A stretch of 64,000 bases of DNA, from contig NZ_JACVDA010000005.1 of assembly GCF_016552165.1 (NCBI RefSeq), positions 1 to 64,000 of the forward strand. The letters run 5' to 3'. The first letter of the stretch is position 1. Each line of letters opens with the position of its first letter. The notes beneath the pieces were generated by a model, which worked only from the letters and a program-made list of their open reading frames with translations, ran no database searches and had not been told where the DNA came from. Positions 9,712-16,018 of the stretch are shown here, piece after piece. The DNA is from Parvimonas parva. Lineage in GTDB: Bacteria; Bacillota; Clostridia; Tissierellales; Peptoniphilaceae. A program made the translations under genes and the position numbers.

Positions 9712-9745
9712 CAAAAAAAGCAACTATTTTTGTAGTCGCTTTCTT
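9711..9745 (-). terminator. Intrinsic terminator or attenuator ahead of the transfer operon
   Basis: On the minus strand AGCGACTA, a short A loop and TAGTTGCT form a hairpin followed by seven or more T. It sits upstream of pcfB and downstream of a predicted extended -10 promoter (9778-9786), so transcripts could stop about 70 nt after starting. That is the layout of transcription attenuation. Confidence 0.55.
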
Positions 9746-9777
9746 ATGTGGTTTTTATATACCTTTCCACAATACAT

Positions 9778-9786
9778 ATTCTAACA
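9778..9786 (-). promoter_or_regulatory. Predicted extended -10 promoter for the transfer-operon leader
   Basis: Minus-strand TGTTAGAAT matches an extended -10 (TGN followed by a TATAAT-like hexamer). The -35 position is poor. Two 21-bp direct repeats lie immediately upstream (9811-9864), so an activator or plasmid-encoded regulator may act there. Prediction only. Confidence 0.35.
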
Positions 9787-9810
9787 TATTTTCTTGTTTT
9801 TTTCGAACTT

Positions 9811-9864
9811 TTTTTGCCCAATTTTTGCCCTGATTTTGAACAGTTTTTGCCCAATTTTTGCCCT
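9811..9864. repeat. Two 21-bp direct repeats, each with two TTTTTGCCC boxes
   Basis: The 21-bp unit at 9811-9831 recurs exactly at 9844-9864, 33 bp apart (about three helical turns). Each unit contains TTTTTGCCC twice, 12 bp apart, so the box occurs four times. They lie upstream of the predicted transfer promoter. Regulator sites, iterons or part of an oriT are possible; no relaxase is nearby to favour oriT. Confidence 0.6.
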
Positions 9865-10331
9865 ACTACTTGTTGGAATTTCAACAAAAAGTTTGTTCAA
9901 ATTCTTAACACTTTAAAAAATGTAAAAGTATTTTATGTATTTATCTTATATATTTTTTATTTTAGAGTAATTTAAAATGGTTATTTGCATTAAAAAAGTC
10001 AGTTTCACAAAAAATATTTTTTGTCAAGTTTTCAAAATAATTCAAAAAATTTTTGAATTATTAAAAAATCTTAACAATTGACCGTTTTCCTGATTTTTAT
10101 TCTATTTTTTAAAAATAAATATACAAATATTAAGCTTTATTTTAACATTTATGACTTTAATAAGTATATATTTTAAAAAATGCTTTATAAATCTTAAAAC
10201 TATATTATTCATTACATTTCCTCCTTTAATTTTTTTATAATTTATTTATATCATAAAAAAAACTTATAATTAACAATTTTTGTACATTTTTACACTTTTG
10301 CTTTTTATTTTGTGTATGCTTGTTTTATACA
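9865..10331. other. Noncoding AT-rich region between transfer operon and partition operon
   Basis: No credible gene is seen. It contains a 6-bp-arm hairpin (TTGTTG/CAACAA, about 9869-9886) beside the direct repeats and otherwise only AT-rich sequence with several runs of A and T. Open frames here (for example 9748-9975 on the plus strand) are translations of the repeats and look spurious. Confidence 0.5.
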
Positions 10332-10366
10332 ATAAAAAAAGAAATAGATTTTTTATTTCTATTTCC
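10332..10366 (-). terminator. Intrinsic terminator of the rep-par operon
   Basis: Minus-strand GAAATAGA and TCTATTTC form a hairpin followed by seven T. It stands 35 bp behind the last gene of the series that begins with the replication genes. Confidence 0.65.
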
Positions 10367-10400
10367 TATTTTTACAACTATTTCTATAAATTAAAGTGCT

Positions 10401-10685
10401 TTACTCAGTAACCAAACTATTAGTCACTTTATTTAACTTTTCTTCTAAATTAGCTAATTGTTTTTCAACATAATCAAGTTTAGCTATTGAATTAAAACCT
10501 TTATTTAATAAATCAAGTTTTTCTTTTTCTAACTCTTCTATCTCTTTTATATAAATATCTTGTTTTTTTAGTATAATATTATTTATAGGTCTTGACTTAT
10601 AATAAGTATATTTGTCTTGTAATAGCTCATTTATTATAAAAACAAGTTCTTCTTTTGTATAAACTTCTGTGTTTATTAATTTCAT
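10401..10685 (-). CDS. Small coiled-coil protein, unknown function
   Basis: 94 residues from ATG 10685, preceded by GAGGAAA; an earlier in-frame start lacks such a site. The C-terminal two-thirds (about residues 35-90) is a charged helix with heptad spacing. It is the last gene before a terminator, downstream of the two-helix membrane protein. I recognise no family. Confidence 0.55.
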   Translation of the reverse strand: MKLINTEVYTKEELVFIINELLQDKYTYYKSRPINNIILKKQDIYIKEIEELEKEKLDLLNKGFNSIAKLDYVEKQLANLEEKLNKVTNSLVTE

Positions 10686-10777
10686 ATAAATTTCCTCGCT
10701 CACAAACAATATCTCAAATCCAATACTATCATCATAGTATTCACAAATTAGGCATCACAATCTTCATCGTTTTTCTC

Positions 10778-11302
10778 CTACTTTAATTTATATTCAACAG
10801 AAATTACTGAAGACTCTTCATTATTTACTGTTGTACTTTTTATTCCAACTGTCTTTTCTCCAATTTTATAGTTATAATAATCATTTCTTGACACATTTGA
10901 TTCTATATTTTTATTATCAGGTGTCTTATATACAATATAGTATTCATTCGGAAATATTCCAAGCAAAACTGTTTTTTCGTATTTATCAACTATTAAAATT
11001 TCACAATCTTCATTAAATTCAGTTAAAGTTTTGATTCCTAATACTTGGTATAAAGGGTATCCAAAATTACTTTTTGACTTCTTTAAATTTTCCTCAATTC
11101 TTATTTTATTAGGTTTTTCATTCACTTTTGTCTTATCAAGGAACGACCCGGAAATATGAATTCCTATAACTACTAAAAAAAATATTATGAGAAGTGTTGC
11201 TAATGCAGTTTCTGTTTCCATATCTTTAAATAAAATAGTAATAATTAATAAGGCTAATATGGATATAGATATACATATAAATATAAATATTAAAAAGCTC
11301 AT
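10778..11302 (-). CDS. Membrane protein of unknown function with two N-terminal helices
   Basis: 174 residues. Two hydrophobic helices (about residues 3-25 and 33-55) are joined by a short acidic loop and followed by a soluble domain of about 115 residues without motifs I recognise. It starts 11 bp behind the zinc-ribbon gene, suggesting co-transcription with the partition genes. The function is unknown. Confidence 0.6.
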   Translation of the reverse strand: MSFLIFIFICISISILALLIITILFKDMETETALATLLIIFFLVVIGIHISGSFLDKTKVNEKPNKIRIEENLKKSKSNFGYPLYQVLGIKTLTEFNEDCEILIVDKYEKTVLLGIFPNEYYIVYKTPDNKNIESNVSRNDYYNYKIGEKTVGIKSTTVNNEESSVISVEYKLK

Positions 11303-11313
11303 AAATTTACTCC

Positions 11314-11532
11314 TTAAAATCTCTTGTCTTTTGGTATTTTAGCTACTTTTGACCTACATTCACAACAATAGTAATATACACTAATTAACGTACTTGTTGC
11401 GTAGTCATACATTTCAGCATTATAGTCAGTAGCCATACCCTCATTATCAACTACATAATCATAAGTACCACTATATTTTTCTTTTGTAAAAAATAAATCT
11501 TCATTTCCACATTTTTTACATTTCAATTTCAT
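11314..11532 (-). CDS. Small zinc-ribbon-like protein
   Basis: 72 residues with two Cys pairs, LKCKKCGNEDL at residues 3-13 and YYCCECRSKV near residue 55, the spacing of a zinc ribbon. The Tyr-rich middle has no known motif. It follows parB by about 66 bp; one copy of the 19-bp palindrome lies in that gap. Nucleic-acid or protein binding is likely for the fold but not shown. Confidence 0.55.
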   Translation of the reverse strand: MKLKCKKCGNEDLFFTKEKYSGTYDYVVDNEGMATDYNAEMYDYATSTLISVYYYCCECRSKVAKIPKDKRF

Positions 11533-11575
11533 CTTCTTGCTCCTTTTTGTGCTATATTTGACTGTCCTTTCAATT

Positions 11576-11594
11576 TTTGGTCAATTTGTCCAAA
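11576..11594. repeat. 19-bp palindrome, copy 3 of 3, directly behind parB
   Basis: TTTGGTCAA-T-TTGtCCAAA, one mismatch from the perfect palindrome at 76-94 and 4793-4811. It begins 5 bp past the parB stop, a common position for a plasmid centromere. Confidence 0.6.
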
Positions 11595-11598
11595 ACTT

Positions 11599-12498
11599 TT
11601 ATAGCGATAATTTTTCTTGTTCTTTTAGTAATTTATTTTTATTTAAGAAATCTAAAATTTCAATCCACTTACTTTTTTCAATATCAAATTTTAAATACAA
11701 TTCTTCAATCTCAGTTTCTTTTTTAAATTTTTTCTTTTTATTTAATTTTTCAAAAAGTTCATCTATAACTTCCTGATTTACACTTATTTCCATAATTAAA
11801 TTTTCTATGAATTGCTTACTAATTCTTTTTAATGAAATTCCTCTATCAAAAAAATATTTACAAACCTCATCTTGTTCATTTCTATTTAACTTTGCTAATT
11901 CTAAATACACTTGTTGTTTTAGCTCATTTTCATCAACCATTTTTAAAAAGGTTTCATTTAAATTTGTTATTTTTACAAATCTCCTAATTGTTTTTTCTGA
12001 AAATGGAGTATCTTTTGCTAATTCTTCCCAAACATTAAATCCTTTTTCGTCTTTATTTCTATTTTTTTGTAGTATTTCTTTTTTTATTAAATAAGAATGA
12101 GCCAATTCACTGCTCAACATATTATGCCTTTGATTCAAGTTAGCATTAATTAGCTTTATTGTAGCTTCATCATCAGTCATTTCTTTTACTATACAAGGAG
12201 CTTCTTTTTTTCCTAATTGCTTTAATGCTAAATATCTATGCCTACCAGATATAATTTCAAATAAATTTTCTCTTTTCCTAACTAAAAGTGGACTATATAA
12301 CCCATTCACTTTTATATCTTCAGCTAAGGAAGTGATATATTCTTCAGATTGTAATCTAAAAGGTTGATTCTCAATTATAATTAATTCATCAAGATTTATA
12401 TTAACTATTGCATATTCCTCATTTTCAAAGAATACAGATTGTATATTTTCATTACTTCTAACAAAATTTTTCATATCAACATTTTTTAATAAACTCAT
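11599..12498 (-). CDS. parB: ParB-family DNA partition protein
   Basis: 299 residues. The N-terminal CTPase/ParB domain shows NPFRL-like, GLYSPLLVRKR and ISGRHRYLALKQLG (the GERRxRA-type box); residues about 110-190 form the central helix-turn-helix region (SEKTIRRFVKITNL). ParB proteins bind centromeres and spread, loading ParA-driven segregation. It lies 11 bp behind parA. The nearby palindrome (11576-11594) and its two remote copies are candidate binding sites, inferred from position. Confidence 0.88.
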   Translation of the reverse strand: MSLLKNVDMKNFVRSNENIQSVFFENEEYAIVNINLDELIIIENQPFRLQSEEYITSLAEDIKVNGLYSPLLVRKRENLFEIISGRHRYLALKQLGKKEAPCIVKEMTDDEATIKLINANLNQRHNMLSSELAHSYLIKKEILQKNRNKDEKGFNVWEELAKDTPFSEKTIRRFVKITNLNETFLKMVDENELKQQVYLELAKLNRNEQDEVCKYFFDRGISLKRISKQFIENLIMEISVNQEVIDELFEKLNKKKKFKKETEIEELYLKFDIEKSKWIEILDFLNKNKLLKEQEKLSL

Positions 12499-12509
12499 AA
12501 TCTCACCAC

Positions 12510-13274
12510 CTATTCTTTATTTATAACTTCTTTTGCAAGTTCTAAGTACTGTTCTCCAAGTTTACTATTTAACTTAACTAATGATGTTTTTATAGCTGTA
12601 CTTTCACTTGCAATAGTTGATTTGCTTATTGTAGTATTAAATAAATCTTTTTTGTATTCTAACTTTAAATGTTCTAAAACCATTCTACTCATAACAGTGT
12701 TCTCTATCATAGTTGGTAATATTCCTAAAACTCTTAAATTTGCATTTAAATGAACTTTTATTTGTTCAATAGTGTTATATACTAAACGTAAACTTTCAAT
12801 AGTAAAATATTGTGATTGAACAGGAATTATAATGTCCGTAGATGTTGCAAGAGCATTAGTCATTAAAGTTGATATTGATGGAGATGTATCTATCAAAATA
12901 TAATCATATTGTTTGAAGAAATCGTCTGCTAATATCTCATTTAAAATCATTTCTCTAGCAAGTCTAGTTTCCATCTGTTTTTCAACAACAGATAGGTATG
13001 GACTACTAGGAATATATTCTATTTCATCATTCTCAGATATTTTTATATAATCAGTTAAATTTATTGTTTGTTTAAAAAGAAATTTACTAATTAAATCATC
13101 AATAGTATTTCTATCATCTCCATCGTGATTTAAATATATAGATAAACTATTTTGTGGGTCAAAATCTATCAATAAAACTCTTTTTCCCAGTTCTTTAAGA
13201 GCTACTCCTAGATTCATCGTACTAGTAGTTTTTCCAACTCCACCTTTTTGATTTCCAACTGTTACTATTTTCAT
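12510..13274 (-). CDS. parA: ParA-family partition ATPase
   Basis: 254 residues, the usual short (type Ib/Soj-like) ParA length without an N-terminal DNA-binding domain. The deviant Walker A KGGVGKTT is at residues 9-16, with RVLLIDFDPQ and YILIDTSPS following. It drives plasmid segregation with ParB, whose gene follows at 11 bp. The ATG is preceded by AGGAGG. Confidence 0.93.
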   Translation of the reverse strand: MKIVTVGNQKGGVGKTTSTMNLGVALKELGKRVLLIDFDPQNSLSIYLNHDGDDRNTIDDLISKFLFKQTINLTDYIKISENDEIEYIPSSPYLSVVEKQMETRLAREMILNEILADDFFKQYDYILIDTSPSISTLMTNALATSTDIIIPVQSQYFTIESLRLVYNTIEQIKVHLNANLRVLGILPTMIENTVMSRMVLEHLKLEYKKDLFNTTISKSTIASESTAIKTSLVKLNSKLGEQYLELAKEVINKE

Positions 13275-13363
13275 CTTCCAATCCTCCTAAATTATTTGAT
13301 TTTATTTTTATTTAATTTTAATAAGTAATATATACTTTGAATTAGCAAAAGATACTCCATTTT

Positions 13364-13825
13364 CTAAAAAATAGTTAAAATTTCATCTGATTTTTTTACT
13401 TTTAAATAATCTAATATATCTAAAAGTGCCTTATCTTCTAATTTATAAATATATCTTTCACAAAAATTATATTTTTTAGAAATTTCTGAATAAGAAAAAA
13501 AGTTTATATAAATATCTATAAGAACTTCTCTTTGAATATCATCAACATAATTTATTAAATCTTTAATCTTATCTTGTTCGAGTTTTATAATCAAGAGCTT
13601 ATTATCTTGTTTTTCTAATAATTCTAAATATTTGTATAGTTGCTTCTCTTTTGAATTGTTAAAATTAGAAAATATTTTTTCATCAAAATTTGTAGCTCTC
13701 AAAGTCGTATATTTATCTTCCAATTTGTTTTTTTCTTTTACAAGTTTAAATTTTATTTTTTCAAAATATTTATATTTACTAAAATATTTTTTTAAATCTT
13801 TCTTTGTTTTTATTGAACTTTGCAT
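13364..13825 (-). CDS. Small helix-turn-helix protein, sigma region-4-like
   Basis: 153 residues, all helical. The C-terminal part (about residues 95-145: REVLIDIYINFFSYSEISKKYNFCERYIYKLEDKAL, in segments) resembles the sigma-70 region 4 or DUF1492-type helix-turn-helix. The first 90 residues predict a coiled coil. It follows repA by 17 bp and precedes parA by about 90 bp; a copy-number or partition regulator is possible but not shown. Confidence 0.5.
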   Translation of the reverse strand: MQSSIKTKKDLKKYFSKYKYFEKIKFKLVKEKNKLEDKYTTLRATNFDEKIFSNFNNSKEKQLYKYLELLEKQDNKLLIIKLEQDKIKDLINYVDDIQREVLIDIYINFFSYSEISKKYNFCERYIYKLEDKALLDILDYLKVKKSDEILTIF

Positions 13826-13842
13826 CTTTACTCCTTATTTTT

Positions 13843-14796
13843 TTATAAAAAGTTATCTGAAAAGTCATCTGAAATTTCATTATCAATTTGTACTAATTCA
13901 GTTGAATATGAATTGTAAAGACAAGTTATTAAGTAACTTCTAATATTTTTAGCTTTTTTACTATTTTTTCTTATTGAACTTAAAACATATTCAATATGAG
14001 AATATGTTAACAATAAAAACCTCATTTTAACAAGTTCTTTAGATATGTAATTTCCAGATACTCTTATTTTTTCATCTTTAGATAAAATAACATCTAACAT
14101 AACTTCAATAATTTGATTTAAATATTCCATTTCTGTTTTTGATAGACTTATTTCTAAAATTTCATAATTTAAATTTTTATAAATTAAATCTTTATATTTT
14201 TTATATTCAATCACATCAACATCAATCTCTTCGGATTGATTGATTGAATTAGTATAAATAGAATCAGTATGATTTATATTAGTATAATTAGGGTCCAAAT
14301 TTTGAACTTCTAAAGGTTCATTTTTTGCACTTCTAGAAGTGCAAATTTCAGACTTCTTGAAGTCCAAATTTTGAGTTTCTAGAAGTTCAATTCTTGGACT
14401 TCTTGTATTTTTAGCCAATTCTTGATAATTTGGTTTTAAAATATATATTCTATTTGCTAAACCTTGACCCATTCTTCTTTCAAAAAGCAATTCAAATTCA
14501 ATCAATTCTTTTTTATATTTTATTACTGTATTTTTTGATAAACACAAAACATCTTTTAAACTTTCTATTGTATAAATTAAAAATATCTTTCCGTTTTCAT
14601 CTGTATATTTATCTTTATTTTTTAAGGATAAACTTTGTCTATCTGCTAAAATTGAATAAAGCATTTTTGCCCCTAATGATAAATTTTGATATAACTTAGA
14701 AGATATTAAAATTGCAGGTGTTTTTATAAATCTATATTCTTGATAATAGTCGTTTTCTGAATAAAATAATTCATTATTTACATCTTTATATTTCAT
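13843..14796 (-). CDS. repA: RepA_N-family plasmid replication initiator
   Basis: 317 residues. The N-terminal 125 residues match the RepA_N winged-helix domain (FIKTPAILISSKLYQNLSLGAKMLYSILADR). A variable linker follows (about residues 130-190), then a C-terminal domain of some 110 residues. Initiators of this family bind repeats located inside their own gene, in the linker region; five such repeats are visible here at 14304-14405. It starts 11 bp behind the short RepA_N-like gene. This marks the segment as a plasmid-type replicon. Confidence 0.88.
   Translation of the reverse strand: MKYKDVNNELFYSENDYYQEYRFIKTPAILISSKLYQNLSLGAKMLYSILADRQSLSLKNKDKYTDENGKIFLIYTIESLKDVLCLSKNTVIKYKKELIEFELLFERRMGQGLANRIYILKPNYQELAKNTRSPRIELLETQNLDFKKSEICTSRSAKNEPLEVQNLDPNYTNINHTDSIYTNSINQSEEIDVDVIEYKKYKDLIYKNLNYEILEISLSKTEMEYLNQIIEVMLDVILSKDEKIRVSGNYISKELVKMRFLLLTYSHIEYVLSSIRKNSKKAKNIRSYLITCLYNSYSTELVQIDNEISDDFSDNFL
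14304..14405. repeat. Five iterons at exact 23-bp period inside repA (candidate replication origin)
   Basis: Palindromic repeats of the type GxACTTCT-AGAAGTxC are centred at 14311.5, 14334.5, 14357.5, 14380.5 and, as a half-site, 14403.5. The clearest is the perfect 16-mer GCACTTCTAGAAGTGC at 14327-14342. A 23-bp period is not a multiple of three, so the repeat does not encode a repeated peptide in one frame; it is selected as DNA. RepA_N plasmids are known to have their origin at this place. Confidence 0.75.
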
Positions 14797-14807
14797 AAAT
14801 TCACCTC

Positions 14808-15176
14808 CTACATACCATTAGGTTTTAATAAATAATAAATGTTTTGAGATTTTTTATCTTTTTTATCTTTTTGAATCAACAAATCATTTTTTAATAATTC
14901 TTTCTTATACTTCAATGAAGTTATAGTTGATACACTTAATGCCTCATTCATTTCTTCAATAGTAAATTCAAAGAATAAAAATCCTTCTTCATCTTTCAAT
15001 ACATCTTCAGAAATTAGTTTGTCAAGATAAATTCCATAAAGCATTTTTGCTCCTAATGATAAATTTTGATAATATTCATTAAACAATTCTTTTGGTATTA
15101 AGTAACAATTTTCATTACTTAAATTTAAGACTTTAGGAATATCCCTAAAAAGTCTATCTTTGATTAATAATTTCAT
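14808..15176 (-). CDS. Short RepA_N-domain protein
   Basis: 122 residues, matching only the N-terminal domain of RepA_N initiators: it shares YQNLSLGAKMLY with the full initiator encoded 11 bp downstream and ends where the linker would start. It has its own ribosome site (AGGAGG) and a promoter directly upstream. It may be a stand-alone DNA-binding paralogue that competes with RepA for its sites, or a shortened duplicate. It looks intact as a domain. Confidence 0.7.
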   Translation of the reverse strand: MKLLIKDRLFRDIPKVLNLSNENCYLIPKELFNEYYQNLSLGAKMLYGIYLDKLISEDVLKDEEGFLFFEFTIEEMNEALSVSTITSLKYKKELLKNDLLIQKDKKDKKSQNIYYLLKPNGM

Positions 15177-15205
15177 AAGTCCTCCTTTTTATAAAAAACA
15201 AATTT

Positions 15206-15234
15206 ATTTTATCACACTATTTTGAAATAGTTAA
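15206..15234 (-). promoter_or_regulatory. Replication promoter with internal palindrome
   Basis: Minus strand TTAACT (15229-15234), a 17-bp spacer and TAAAAT (15206-15211). The spacer carries the palindrome ACTATTT-TG-AAATAGT (15216-15231), a good place for a repressor of rep expression, perhaps a RepA_N-domain protein. Predicted from sequence. Confidence 0.5.
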
Positions 15235-15253
15235 TTATAAACTCTTTTTTTCA

Positions 15254-15302
15254 ACAAAAAAATAGATATAAACATTGATTTCTCAATACTTATATCTATT
15301 TT
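15254..15302 (-). terminator. Strong hairpin terminator, minus strand
   Basis: Two perfect 13-bp arms (15259-15271 and 15290-15302) with a run of T behind them on the minus strand. It isolates the rep promoter from transcription arriving from the cargo island. Confidence 0.65.
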
Positions 15303-15717
15303 CACATCATATGCGGACTTACAGTTCTGTGCTAATCTACCTCACCCTATGGATTTTTAATCCCGAAACATCAAATGTCATCTGTCAAATGCCCTATTTA
15401 AAAGGGTCAAAAAACGGTATTTTTTAGCCTGTTTTTGACCCAATTTTCGTACTCAAACCACTACATGTTGTGGTTGACTCCTATTATTCCTTGTCCAAAC
15501 CACAATACGTCATCAGAATTGCTGCTTCAACGTGGCTCGCAAAAACAGTATGAATAACAAGTCGTATTGTCCGTTCGTGGAAACTTGTCGAGTACACTTT
15601 TTAACGATAGGACAAGGCTATCGTTAAAAGGTTTAAGCTGTAATGATAATTATTTTCTAACATTTTATTATAAACGAAATTTTAATATTTACAATCCACT
15701 GATTATGTTGATTTTTT
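15303..15717. other. Remnant region with inverted repeats, no intact gene
   Basis: This stretch is less AT-rich than the plasmid backbone. It holds an inverted repeat with 10-bp arms GGGTCAAAAA/TTTTTGACCC (15404-15441), a near-palindrome around AACCACTACATGT (15456-15475), a short open frame (15484-15597) and a perfect 12-bp-arm hairpin TTTTAACGATAG/CTATCGTTAAAA (15599-15629). I read it as the decayed edge of an integrative element; the exact source is not identified. Confidence 0.4.
15484..15597 (-). pseudogene. Short remnant ORF, possible 3' end of a methyltransferase
   Basis: 37 codons open from GTG 15597, with an in-frame stop just before it. The end reads VFASHVEAAILMTYCG, which vaguely resembles the HVE-x(3)-L ending of RNA (uracil-5-)-methyltransferases such as those used as integration targets by ICEs and phages. 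The resemblance is weak and the piece is too short to assign. Confidence 0.2.
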
Positions 15718-15795
15718 TTATATCTGCTCTCTGACTTTGACCTTTTGTCCGTTGACATAAAGGTAATATTCTTTGGGCATATATGTTTCCTCCAT
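15718..15795 (-). pseudogene. Truncated start of an ICE-type sigma-70-like regulator
   Basis: 25 codons from ATG 15795. The segment MPKEYYLYVNGQKVKV is the start I know from the small sigma-70-like proteins of Tn916/Tn1549-type elements (usually about 130-180 residues). The frame stops after REQI. It marks a former integrative element at this place. Confidence 0.5.
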
Positions 15796-15818
15796 TTCTT
15801 TTTTGTCTGCGTTTTTAG

Positions 15819-15860
15819 ACAAAAAAGGAGGACTTCTGCACATAGGCATAAGAAGTCCTC
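15819..15860 (-). terminator. Terminator of the ABC transporter operon
   Basis: Minus-strand arms GAGGACTTCT (15828-15837, complement side) and AGAAGTCCTC (15851-15860) with a 13-nt loop, followed by CTTTTTTGTC. It stands about 160 bp behind the last ABC gene. Confidence 0.65.
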
Positions 15861-15925
15861 TAAAATGAAAGAAACTTGCTCTTTCTCTATATTTTAAATT
15901 TGATTTTTTATGATAATTACCAGTA

Positions 15926-15979
15926 TCAAAAAGGTCTATTGTTTTTTTCTATATGAATAACAGACCCTAAATAATACAT
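15926..15979 (-). CDS. Possible 17-residue peptide or gene remnant
   Basis: ATG 15979 has an excellent ribosome site (GGAGG, 8 nt upstream) and reads MYYLGSVIHIEKNNRPF before a stop. It follows the ABC operon and precedes its terminator. It may be a small peptide or the start of a gene lost by deletion. Confidence 0.25.
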   Translation of the reverse strand: MYYLGSVIHIEKNNRPF

Positions 15980-16018
15980 AGCAATTACCTCCATTATTTA
16001 ATCCATTTTTTCTCCTTC

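Larger units (their letters stand above)
1..15240. other. AT-rich conjugative plasmid segment (transfer, partition, replication)
   Basis: This block has a type IV secretion operon, ParA/ParB and a RepA_N initiator, all on the minus strand and all extremely AT-rich compared with the tet(M) region and prophage. RepA_N initiators are typical of theta-replicating plasmids of Firmicutes, so I infer a conjugative plasmid or a plasmid-like integrated element. The left end is cut by the window; the relaxase and topoisomerase genes usual in this family are not seen and would lie beyond position 1. The right limit is placed just upstream of the replication promoter. Confidence 0.7.

Noticed and set aside
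9811-9864. CRISPR-like array
   Set aside because: Only two repeat units with 12-bp spacing between them and no cas genes anywhere in the window.
9748-9975. 75-codon plus-strand ORF
   Set aside because: It translates the direct repeats and AT-rich DNA, has no ribosome site and is rich in Phe/Leu as expected of chance frames.
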